A DNA stretch of 64,000 bases from Ophiostoma sp. CBS 140.51 (Eukaryota > Ascomycota > Sordariomycetes > Ophiostomatales > Ophiostomataceae). The stretch spans positions 186,001 through 250,000 of the forward strand of contig JANSLP010000014.1 of NCBI GenBank assembly GCA_029298735.1, written 5' to 3'. Below are positions 1 through 9,071 of this stretch, piece after piece (the first letter of the stretch is position 1; each line of letters begins with the position of its first letter). A program made the translations under genes and the position numbers. The notes below the pieces were generated by a model. It was not told where the DNA came from, did no database searches, and saw nothing but the letters and a program-made list of their open reading frames with translations.

Positions 1-400
1 GTGGCTACGACCACTGCGACGACTGCCAGCGCCAGACTGGCTCTACCTACTGTAGGTCTCCCTTCTCACGAAATATAGCTTCTTTCTACCTTTCCCAACT
101 AACAATACAGCTCTTGTTTTCGTCGCCCTTAAGGAGAAGCTCAAGATCGAGGGCCCCACCAAGAGCTGGGCCGGTGTCGGCAGCTCCGGCAAGCCGGTGC
201 ACCGCATCTTCTGCGGCGACTGCGGCTCGCCCATTGCCCACGACCCCGAGGCAGCCCCCCCTATTATTGCTATCAAGGCCGGTACCCTCGACACCGAATA
301 CAAGAAGGCCCTGAAGCCCGACACCGAGATCTGGACCGTCGGCAAGCTGCCCTTCTGCCAGGAGCACCTCGAGAAGGCTTTCGAGCACATGCCGCAGTAG
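1..400 (+). CDS. GFA / CENP-V-fold zinc protein, 5'-truncated
   Basis: This is the 3' part of a gene whose start lies left of the window. The first exon runs to 51. An intron at 52-110 has donor GTAGGT and a CTAAC branch site before the acceptor, and the last exon is 111-400 with stop TAG. The joined protein reads GYDHCDDCQRQTGSTYS, continues LVFVALKEKLKIEG across the junction, and later has FCGDCGSPI. This is the glutathione-dependent formaldehyde-activating (GFA) fold, in which Cys pairs hold structural and catalytic zinc. The usual CxCxxC here reads DHCDDC, so the first Cys is replaced by Asp, suggesting only one complete zinc site near this motif. Family members are small cytosolic proteins, and most fungal paralogs have no known substrate. 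The family call is secure; an enzymatic role is not shown. Confidence 0.85.
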
Positions 401-1039
401 ATTTCTGCGACAAAAGCACAAACATAATGAAATCTACGGGACCGTTGTCTGGGATTGTGTAACATATGGGGATTGTTAAAAATGGACTGGGTTGGATTGC
501 AGCGGTTGAGTTGTTGTTAGGCGTCGAAACGGAAAGCGTTGGTGTTGTTGGTTGTTGTGGCATTTGAAGCGAGCTGGGTTAGGCTGAAACTGAACGGCTG
601 TTGTTTTATTAAGAGACCGAAATCCAAGGTCGGACATGAAGAGACGAGAAACGAAAAGAAAAAAATTCAATTCAATTCAAGATTGGCAACTTGTCCATAA
701 AAATGCAATATATAAAAGGCGAAAGAGGAGATGAAGCTAGAAAGAAGTGTGAAGCTGAAAATGTAGTTACAGAAGTACAGGTGTGTCTCAAGCTTGAGAA
801 ACGCTAAATGCAAAACGGAACAAAAACAGAAATGAATGGCCTCCAAACAACCAATGAGCTCTCCAAAGAAGGGTATGATAAATGCAATAGAAAATATCGA
901 GTATGAAAACAGAAAATGGTAGGGGAAAATAAAGAGAGAGAGAGAAGCAGAATTGAGAATCAAAAAGTCACGAAACCGAAAAAAACACAGAGCCACCTTT
1001 ACACCGGCCATCCCATCTCCAGGCGCCTCTGGCTTCCAC
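401..1039. other. convergent intergenic region
   Basis: This is 3'-flanking DNA between the GFA-type gene (+) and a GPI-protein gene (-). It is purine-rich on the + strand, with a GA run near 931-945. I see no coding potential or structured RNA. Confidence 0.6.
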
Positions 1040-1930
1040 TTACAAAAACAAACAAGTGCCGATGATCGCTGCCAAAACGACGCTGGATCCGCCAACCCGC
1101 ACGGCCGACGACTTGGCACTACCGCTATGACTCGCAGACGACCCAGAAGCCGATACCGTCGGTGATGACGATGCTGACGTGCTTGAGACGCCCGAAGAAG
1201 ATCCCGATGCACCACCCGGTGGTGGCGGATGACCTGTGGCTAGTGCAAGCCCTGTGGCCGTCGCGGCCGTCGCACTACCAGTGATGGGCCCGGGACCCTC
1301 GGGGCCGGATTGTGTAAAGTAAAGGCCGACGTCAGTATTGCTCGGCGCGGCATCGATTCCTAGCGAAGACGCCGCCGTAGCTGCAGCGCCAGTCGGTGAG
1401 GTCAGGCGCGCCTGGGCGCTGGTAAATAGGTCGCGGAAGATGGCCGTGGGCGTTGTGGTCGGGTTTCCATTGCCGCTGGTCAGGAAACCACAGAGAGACG
1501 TCGAAGCAGCGGTAGCGACGGACTCGAAAAAAGCCAGGTCGCGATCGGAGAGCTGGCCATGCACCGACAGGCAACGACGACAGGCATTCCACTCGGGAAA
1601 ATAGGAGCCACGGCACATACACTGGGCGTGCGCGGCGAGGTACAGTGGGGCGGTGCCATTGGGATAACAGAGAGTCTCGATGTTCTCAATGTCGACGCAT
1701 GGAGGAAGAGGGTCAAAAGGATGGAGGGTCGGGGGCTTGCAGACCTCGTCGGAGTAGATGGTGGTTGTCGGTCCGTCGATGCCGGCGATGATGCCGGGGA
1801 CGGGGACGGGTGCGGGCACTGGAGTCGGTGCTGGCGATGGTAGAGGCTCGGCGTAGGCAATCGGAGCAAAGACGATGGCGACGGCCATCAACAAGGTAGC
1901 CATTGGCCGATGTCTTGTGGTCTGCTTCAT
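1040..1930 (-). CDS. secreted GPI-anchored Ser/Thr-rich protein
   Basis: Single exon, 296 aa. The ATG at 1930 is chosen because it opens a signal peptide: basic MKQTTRHRP, then a hydrophobic stretch ending in AYA before EPLPSPAP. The open frame extends upstream, but that part is low-complexity leader sequence. After a Pro-rich segment comes a Cys-containing domain of about 100 residues with CKPPTLHPFDPLPPC and CMCRGSYFPEWNACRRC. The C-terminal third is Ser/Thr/Gly/Ala-rich (likely O-glycosylated) and ends in a hydrophobic tail, AAIIGTCLFL, preceded by small residues, which is the layout of a GPI-attachment signal. The expected location is plasma membrane or cell wall. I do not recognise a named family. 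It lies next to, and on the same strand as, another GPI-type protein. Confidence 0.75.
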   Translation of the reverse strand: MKQTTRHRPMATLLMAVAIVFAPIAYAEPLPSPAPTPVPAPVPVPGIIAGIDGPTTTIYSDEVCKPPTLHPFDPLPPCVDIENIETLCYPNGTAPLYLAAHAQCMCRGSYFPEWNACRRCLSVHGQLSDRDLAFFESVATAASTSLCGFLTSGNGNPTTTPTAIFRDLFTSAQARLTSPTGAAATAASSLGIDAAPSNTDVGLYFTQSGPEGPGPITGSATAATATGLALATGHPPPPGGASGSSSGVSSTSASSSPTVSASGSSASHSGSAKSSAVRVGGSSVVLAAIIGTCLFL

Positions 1931-3802
1931 CGTGTCCACTCTGGGGATATTGAGGAAGGGGCGATGGTGAGGAGAATGTGACGACAAAGGAAAGGGTGAG
2001 TGACAGGGGAAGTGACAAAAGAAAAATAAGGAGGACAGGAAGGAACGAAGTATCCGAGGGGGAGGAAGAAGTACAAAAGAGATGAAAGCTACAAAATTCT
2101 GAGAAAGGAGAGAAATAAAAACCAGAGAGTACAGGCGGGATAAATTGACGGGGGAGGCACATGGCGAGGCACAACAAAGTGCCAAGAGAATGAGAGGTGC
2201 CGGAGGTCGGTGTGGTCACGATAGTATTGGTAAGAAAAGAAAGAGTCGGGAAGAGAGGAAAGGAGGGAAAATAAGACAAGACCAGCGACCTGGAAGACCG
2301 TGTAGGGCTCGAACGTCCAGGACAAAGGGGATGATGGGGAAGATGGGGAAAGGGAACGAGCGAGATCAGGGCAGAAAGCCAAGACCACCCCGTGTAAACA
2401 TCGTGAAGTGGCTATATAGGGAGTGAGGAGAAGAGCCAATGGGCGGTGGATAAGGAACGAGACATTCTAACTATGCAATACTCTTATAACAGGTTCAGGG
2501 CAGTCAGCCGCCTCTGAATTATTCGCCTTCAGCAAAGTCATGTATGTGGCGCGTGTCTAGAAATCACAATCTAGAAAGGTAGATCTTGTCAAGCCATGAT
2601 CACGATATGAAAAGGAGGCAAGATTCAGGGTCTAGACCAAAGACCATGCAGATGGGGGCGACAGGCGCATTCCCCGTGAACAGCCCAAGGAGTGGGAAGT
2701 GACCCTGTTTAAACAGGCATTGCTCCGCAGAGGAAGCAATGTATATATGAAGCAGTGCCCAGAGCCATAGCAGGAAGGTGAAAGGTCACATGTCGAGTGT
2801 AAAATGGCGACTGCCGGGTGTATTCGTGGCGTTATTCTATGTTTCTTTCTGTTACTTCGTGCAGGGTATTTGGTAGACATTTTGTTTACCTGTTTACCGT
2901 GGTTGGGCATGGGAAGATCAATAGAAAGGGTCATTTCATCGGAAAATCGGGAAGTCAAAAGGTAAAATGAAGAGAAATGGGAAACAGAAAAGCATTGGGC
3001 ACATATATGTCTACTAGAGGTGTCGTATTGCTCTGTTTCGAATTTAGCCTTTACCCACATTAAAATAGAGAAAAATAAATATGGGCAGTAAGAGACAGAC
3101 TCTGGCTCCAAGAGCGGTTGGTTTTATTTCTCACTTTTCTCTCTTATAATAGAGGTTTGCTTCGATTTTCGGATGTGTCCTCTCCGCTGAAAAAAAAAAA
3201 AAAAATCAAAGATAAAAAAAAATCAATAATAGTAAAGCGAGAGCGAAGCGGCCGATGCCGATGCTGAGCAGCTATATCTTAGGTTTCTCTTCATCTGGCG
3301 TTGTGTGCACAACAGCATCATTGTGGTCTGTTGTTGCCTTACCGAATACACCCTCGTTTTTACGTGCCATCTTCCTTCATCTCGTCAATCGAGTTGTACC
3401 TGTTCGGCAATGTTTGACATTAAGGGCAACAGACAACAGGCCAGCAAAAGCAGCCTGTCCCCCTGCGTACCTTCCCCCTGCCGCTCTCCGGAAAGAAGGA
3501 AGAGAACAAAGTAACTTTAGCCTGCAAGCGAGTTTATATTAATATAATAGAAGGCTGGATTGTAGCTGTTGGGTTGACATTCGGCTGATTATTCCGGCTT
3601 GGTATTCTACACTTTACGAATGTACGAAGGAAGGAGAGTCAGGAGTAAGAAACAACAGAAGAACAAAGATTTGATTAGAAGCTGCCTTTCAAAACGCCTT
3701 TGCGCCGCCAGAGATGTCATAATCACCCGAAACAAAATTTCCAGCCCAGTATGCAACAAGGTAAATCGTAAAAACATAAATAAAAAACAAGCCGCTTGCT
3801 CA
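1931..3802. other. intergenic region with 5' leader of the GPI protein
   Basis: On the - strand, 1931-2300 is strongly pyrimidine-rich and probably the 5' leader or core promoter of the 1040-1930 gene; a TATATA match lies at about 2413-2418. The part from 2450 to 3802 is AT-richer, with an A run near 3190 and two TCTAGAAA copies near 2557-2580. No convincing gene was found. Confidence 0.5.
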
Positions 3803-5332
3803 CTACACAAAAAGTAGAGATATTGATGCGGCCGCCAATGCCAGCCATCGGCTGCTGGCTATTGACTTGGCGCCACTGCTTGTGCTACTGCCGTCACTCC
3901 CACTGGTTGGAAGCTCCTTCTGCACTGTCGTCGCTGACGCACCTGTTAGCGTACAGCTTGCCGTACCGCAGCCGTACCCACTCGGGCAGCAGCCAGCTAC
4001 GGGACCAGCGCTGGCACCACACAGGAACCAGCCCGATGCACAGGTTGCCGAGGAGGTTGTGGCGGCCTCGGCGGCGGTCTGTGGCACTACAACGGTAATG
4101 CCGTTTGTGTTGACAATGGTCGTCATGGCGGCCCCTGGTGGGCAGCTGGTCGTCTCGCAGTTCCGCCCGGTCTGGCAACAGCCACCACCCGCCGATGCCA
4201 AGCATGCGTAGTAGCCTGTGGGGCAGTATCCAGCCGGCAGGCCTGAGGCTGTGGTGGTCAGTGTTTGCTTGACGGGTGGGTTGCCACCGCCGGATGTTGT
4301 CGTGGCTGCCGACGTCTTTCCGGGCGTCGACGTGATCGTCGTGGTCCGCGTCGTGAGCTCGCCGCTTGATGTCTCAGTGACCACGACTGTCACCACCACG
4401 GTCGTTGCTGTGCCCGCCGTGGCCACAGTAGTCGAAGTTGTTGTGGATGTGCTCGTGCCCGTTGCCGTTCCTGTTGCCGCGCTGCTGTTCTTGACACAGC
4501 CCACACCCTGACAGACGTAGCCTGCGATGCAGCAGCCGCCACCCAGGCTCTCCGGGCAGGCTGTGCTGTCAGATGTGCAGTCAGAGACGGCGCCACCACA
4601 AGTTTGACCCGCTGGACAACAGCCGACAGGGCCGAGACCCGTGTCCTTCACTTTGTAGCACGTCTCGTCGGTGGTGCAACAGCTGTACGGGTAGCCGATG
4701 CTTTGACAGCTGGAGGTGCCTGATGGACAGCCCCACTGGCGGCGCTGAAGGCGAGCAAGGGCATCGGCGGCACGGCGGACGAGCTCAAGGGCAGGGTTGG
4801 CACTGTCGGTGACGGAGCTTTGCCGACTGTCGTCGATCGCTTTGTGGACGGGGAAGGCGGGGAGGTAGGCTTGAGGAAAGAGGCGCGCAACGGATGTCGC
4901 TTCAGATGTGTTTGTCGCTGGTGCAGATTCTGCAGTCAAACCGTTGTTGTCTGTGCTGTCTCTATCAAATGGTCTCCTTGAGACGACGGGCCACCGTCCT
5001 TCGTCTGACCGCTCTTGTATCGCCTTGGGTTCTGTTGCAATCGACGGTGACCGCCGGCCGAAAGAGAAGAGGGAGGCTAAAGACCGACCAAAGCTGTCGG
5101 TCTTGCTGTATGTTGATGTGCTGTCGCTGCTTTCATCAACGATATCGAAACCGTAGTACTGCTCGGGGAAGAACTTTTCACCCTCGTCGAGGCCCATCTT
5201 GCGGACGGCTAGTGGGATAATCTGTCGCGTTTGTTGCTGCTGCTGCTGCGGCTGTGATGGAAGTTCGTGGACATCTTTGGCTTCCGCGAGCGCAAGAAGC
5301 AGCAGCGGCGGGAGCGCCCTTTGGATGCGCAT
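3803..5332 (-). CDS. GPI-anchored cysteine-rich cell-wall protein
   Basis: Single exon, 509 aa. The ATG at 5332 is chosen because it opens a signal peptide, MRIQRALPPLLLLALAEA; upstream in-frame sequence looks like untranslated leader. An acidic/Ser-rich pro-region (about 20-200) is followed by a Cys cluster (about 205-290) with several adjacent CC pairs, for example YSCCTTDETC, VGCCPAG and GGCCIAG. A long Thr/Ser/Val-rich stretch follows, then two further Cys repeats (YCPTGYYACLASAGGGCC and CASGWFLCGASAGPVAGCC). The C-terminus is SSGAKS followed by a hydrophobic tail, a GPI-signal layout. Proteins with these CPTGYYAC / GCCPSG repeats are widely conserved wall or membrane proteins of Ascomycota with no biochemical role that I can name. 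Confidence 0.8.
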   Translation of the reverse strand: MRIQRALPPLLLLALAEAKDVHELPSQPQQQQQQTRQIIPLAVRKMGLDEGEKFFPEQYYGFDIVDESSDSTSTYSKTDSFGRSLASLFSFGRRSPSIATEPKAIQERSDEGRWPVVSRRPFDRDSTDNNGLTAESAPATNTSEATSVARLFPQAYLPAFPVHKAIDDSRQSSVTDSANPALELVRRAADALARLQRRQWGCPSGTSSCQSIGYPYSCCTTDETCYKVKDTGLGPVGCCPAGQTCGGAVSDCTSDSTACPESLGGGCCIAGYVCQGVGCVKNSSAATGTATGTSTSTTTSTTVATAGTATTVVVTVVVTETSSGELTTRTTTITSTPGKTSAATTTSGGGNPPVKQTLTTTASGLPAGYCPTGYYACLASAGGGCCQTGRNCETTSCPPGAAMTTIVNTNGITVVVPQTAAEAATTSSATCASGWFLCGASAGPVAGCCPSGYGCGTASCTLTGASATTVQKELPTSGSDGSSTSSGAKSIASSRWLALAAASISLLFV

Positions 5333-6332
5333 CGTGAGATAGTGGTTGTCTGCTGTAGATTGAGTTGTTTTTCGTTGTCGTCTTTGTTGACTTTGAAGTT
5401 TTTGGCGATACTTTCGTTGGATGTCGCAAAGTCTCGAAATGCGATGAAAAAGAGATAGATCGTAAAAAGGATCGATATTTTGAGGAATGTGAAAAGGCCG
5501 TTGCAAGTTGTACCCACTGTCAGTCGCACCATGCAACTCCAAACATCCCTCAAGAAAAAGGGTCTCTCTCCCCGAACAGGAGCGAGGGATGTAAATAAGA
5601 CAATGGCGATTGTTCACAAGCGCGAAAAGTGGGCTGCCCAATAACCACAGCAACAGCTCATTTGGGTCGAAATGTGGAGGTGCTGGGGACCTATCAGTTG
5701 GGGAAGGTGCGATTCAGCTGGGACCAGCAGCCAATGAGAAGGCAGTATTCAGGCAGGAACCTTCAGTGCAGAAAAGACTCTTTCAAAAGGTCAACTTGAT
5801 GGCTGGCAAAAGAGCGCCAAAAAATAAAGTAGGTGTATGGAAACATGTCTATATTATCGTCAGAATTTTACTTAGTTTTTTTTTTTGTTTGGCTCAATAT
5901 TTCAATGCCATCAAAGTCGCCCATCCGTGGAATGCGCATAGTCCCGCTGGTCGTTGTTAAGATTCGTGCGATCTCCTGAAAGTCGCCATTTTTTTTAGTG
6001 GGTTGTAGCACTATGGACCGCTAGAACCGCCTCTTGTCTCACAACAGCGGGCCTACGTCATTCGTGACACGCTACAAAGGGCGTTTGTCCACTAACACGA
6101 CTTCCCACCAAATCTTGCACGACACATATCTGCATCTGCCGGGGCTTGTTTCGTTGCAAACGTATGGTAAAGATGAGTCGTTGTATTTTTCCTTTCCAAA
6201 ATAATGTTCTATGCTTTGAGATGTGGTGGGGTATTAAAATACGAGAGTATCTACTGTACAAAATGCTCCGCTGTGTCTATAAGTACATGAAATATCATAT
6301 CCTACATTCTCCATATTCTTTTTGTAGACGAA
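5333..6332. other. intergenic region
   Basis: The right side of the 3803-5332 gene carries its - strand leader and promoter. The segment 5800-6332 is AT-rich with a T run near 5878 and serves as 3' flank of the methyltransferase gene. I see no gene or structured RNA. Confidence 0.5.
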
Positions 6333-8363
6333 TTAGAATAAGCCTAACTCACCATGGACCTTGGTTTCTTCGGTCTTTGTTTCTTCGAAGGTTTTTTCAA
6401 AGACTGCATCTTCCGAAGACGCAATATCAACAGCTGTTGTCTCGACCGCTGGAGCACTGACAATTGCCCGTGTCGAGCCCTTGAGGAACGAGGCGCAAAG
6501 AAGACCTGTGGCGACACTGACATTCAGACTGTCCACCACATCGGAGCCCGAGCGGTTGGAGATGCTAACATCTGCATCCGCCAGGCGCCGGATCGCCCGT
6601 GGCAGGCCCTCGCCCTCGCTTCCCATCACCAGAATAATGGGGTCATTCTGTAGAGGGTCGGCTGCCTCAAGGCTCTCCAAGTCGTACACGGGCTTCTTGT
6701 TCTTCTTTTTGGGGGCGCCAGGAACGTGGCCCTCTGGTGGCGGAACGGCCGCGTACACCTTCCAGCCGGATTGTTGTGACTCAGCCAGGAACTCCGCCGG
6801 CGTCTCGACAGAGAACAGAGGCAGTGCCTCGGCCGCGCCTGCCGACGCCTTGAGCGCTACTGTCGTCAGTGTTGCCGAGCTGTGCTTGGAGATGACAACC
6901 GCGCTGACACCCAGGAAGCTGGCAGACCGCAAGATACCGCCAAGGTTGCCCGGATCCAGAACCTGGTCCAGCAGAAGCACCAAGGGGCGGTGGTGGCGCG
7001 CCGTCACCGCATCCACTGGCACAAACGCTTTCGTTCCGTTGACCTCAGCCTCTTCGCGCGACTGGTGGCCCACGTCAGCCGGGAAGCCGGCGCCCATTTC
7101 AGAATGAGGCGCGTCCTCGCCTAGTATAGGTGTCGTCCCAACAGTATATTGGCCCAGTGCCGTCAGAGGTGGCTGCGGCAACGGCGACGCCTCCAAAATG
7201 TAGCCATTGTGCGGCCGGCCCTGACTCATCTTGTCGAGCAATCGCTGCCATTTCTCATCAACGACCAGCATCTCGACGCCGCGATTCTTGGCATACGACA
7301 TAATCTCCTGGGCCTGGGCATTGTACTTTTCTTTTAGCGGACCACGGATGCTGCTGTTTTCGCCGCCATAGATATAGAGCTTGTAGAGCTGGCGATGGGC
7401 GCTGCGCAAGGCTGCCATGACTACCGAGCGGCCATAGAGGAACTGCGAGGCCGCCGTGGTGTAAGGGATTGCTTGTGGAGCTGGGGCCGAATACGGTGAC
7501 TTGCCGCCACCGCGGCCGTCGCCTCGTCTGTCGCCTCGTCTATCGTCTCCGTCGTAGCTTCGCTCGTTGTCGTAGTCTCGACGCTGCTCGCGGCCGAAAC
7601 GTCCCTCAGATCTCGTGTCTCTCGTATCTCTCGCGCCAGACCGTCCATCGGGAGCGCGGTCGCGGTTGTATGATTGGCGCTCTCCACGGTCACCATCCTG
7701 TAAGCCACCTCGGTCATATCCCCGGTCACGGTCCGGTCTGGATCTGGGGCCGTCGCGGCCACCAAAGGACGAGAACCACGAGCCGCCCGTCCGCCCTTCC
7801 CTTGACCGTGGCTCGAGGTCGTTGTCTCTGCTGTTGCGGTCGTTGCGGCCATTGCGTCCACCGCCATCTCTCCGGAATAACCGCTCTTCGCCCTCAGCCC
7901 CCTCTTCTCCATTGTCTTGCCTCCATTGTCTTGCAAGCGCCTTCACTTCTGCCTCCAGCTTGCCGGTCTTTGCCTGGTACACAATGCTCTTTTTGCCGTA
8001 CTCATCTTCCGGGTCAAAGAAACGTGCTCGCCGTGTCTTGGCCTTGGGGACCGGCCGCTCTGTGACGTCCTTCTTGCCCCGAAAGAGCTTGTATTTCGGA
8101 ACATCGGCGGCCTCGCGCTCAAGGCGTCGTTTCGTCACGTGTTCGGCCACGATTGGGTTATAGCCGGGCGGCCGTCTGCCTTTGGGGTCGCGAAACTCGC
8201 GGCGCAGACCACGAACGATCGCCGACATGGACGACGGGCGCGAGAAGACGGCATGTCGATTCAGGGCCAGTTGTTGGTGCTGGTTGACAAGGGTGCGTTG
8301 GGCATGGTTCGAGACGAGAGGCGACAGCCGGGCTGTTATGGTAGATGACGTAAATGACCGCAT
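6333..8363 (-). CDS. MRM1: mitochondrial 2'-O-ribose rRNA methyltransferase (SpoU/TrmH, MRM1-like)
   Basis: Single exon, 676 aa. The start is the ATG at 8363, because the frame further upstream lacks an ATG. The N-terminus (MRSFTSSTITARLSP) is basic and hydroxylated, like a mitochondrial presequence. The C-terminal half has all three SpoU motifs: NLGGILRSA (AdoMet knot motif 1), VMGSEGEGLP (motif 2) and SLNVSVATGLL (motif 3). A substrate-binding L30e-like segment precedes them (FLYGRSVVMAALRS...). Mrm1 methylates a conserved guanosine ribose in the peptidyl-transferase centre of mitochondrial large-subunit rRNA. The protein is much longer than yeast Mrm1 (about 412 aa) because of a basic/acidic Arg-Gly-Asp-rich segment of some 120 residues (about 170-290). 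A GTGAGT lies just before the stop, so a further small 3' exon cannot be excluded. Confidence 0.9.
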   Translation of the reverse strand: MRSFTSSTITARLSPLVSNHAQRTLVNQHQQLALNRHAVFSRPSSMSAIVRGLRREFRDPKGRRPPGYNPIVAEHVTKRRLEREAADVPKYKLFRGKKDVTERPVPKAKTRRARFFDPEDEYGKKSIVYQAKTGKLEAEVKALARQWRQDNGEEGAEGEERLFRRDGGGRNGRNDRNSRDNDLEPRSREGRTGGSWFSSFGGRDGPRSRPDRDRGYDRGGLQDGDRGERQSYNRDRAPDGRSGARDTRDTRSEGRFGREQRRDYDNERSYDGDDRRGDRRGDGRGGGKSPYSAPAPQAIPYTTAASQFLYGRSVVMAALRSAHRQLYKLYIYGGENSSIRGPLKEKYNAQAQEIMSYAKNRGVEMLVVDEKWQRLLDKMSQGRPHNGYILEASPLPQPPLTALGQYTVGTTPILGEDAPHSEMGAGFPADVGHQSREEAEVNGTKAFVPVDAVTARHHRPLVLLLDQVLDPGNLGGILRSASFLGVSAVVISKHSSATLTTVALKASAGAAEALPLFSVETPAEFLAESQQSGWKVYAAVPPPEGHVPGAPKKKNKKPVYDLESLEAADPLQNDPIILVMGSEGEGLPRAIRRLADADVSISNRSGSDVVDSLNVSVATGLLCASFLKGSTRAIVSAPAVETTAVDIASSEDAVFEKTFEETKTEETKVHGELGLF

Positions 8364-9071
8364 TGCATTGTGTGTGCAGAATGATGAAGTAAAGAAAGAC
8401 AAAAAGAAGAGAAGAATAACTGCAAATTATACAAAAGAGTAGAAAATATAGGCAAGGCTACAACAGGCCCCAAACGAGACGAGAAAACAATGGTCTGTTC
8501 GTCTAGGATTTTTTATTGAAAATTATAGTGGAGACATTTCCCCTTATCGCTTATCGCGCCTCGTCGCGTCGCAAAAATGTCGTGGGGAAAGAGCGACCGT
8601 GGCATGGCGGGAAACAGGGGTGCCGCCCCTCCGTGCATTCACAACTGAATTTTTCCCTAGTTAGGCAATAAGTGCACTATATTTCAGGGAAGAACAGCGC
8701 AACCACACAGCGCATCGCGTCTTTCCACCGCCCAGTGCGCATCTCCACGTTCAACACCGCGGGCAAACGGGAAACTACGACCTGCTGCAGTTGTCATTTG
8801 AAGTTTCTACATACTCGAAACCCCCCTATTCTGGCTTCTCGCATCAACAAGCAGCCAGAAACACGCGTCTTTTCACCAACGCGACCTCTTGACATGGCAA
8901 ATTGGACCCTTGATTTTGTGGCGCGTCGTTCTGCCCCTTCACATGCAACTTGGATGACCATGCTCACTGAGGACGACTGTTGACCTTTATGTTCCCTTTT
9001 TAGCCAACATAACTCTACGGGGTAATTTATTCGACAAAATCCAACAACCTCCTCTCGGCAATGACGACACC
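8364..9071. promoter_or_regulatory. divergent promoter region, MRM1 / chromatin remodeler
   Basis: This 708-bp interval separates two genes transcribed away from each other. It contains poly-A/T stretches but no clear TATA box. No small gene was found. Confidence 0.45.

Noticed and set aside
2632..3111. 159-codon open frame on the - strand
   Set aside because: Low-quality composition and no family features; it lies in AT-rich intergenic DNA.
3185..3235. Poly-A stretches as possible retroelement tail
   Set aside because: No reverse-transcriptase remnant or target-site duplication is visible nearby; simple A runs also occur in introns here, for example at 39936-39950.
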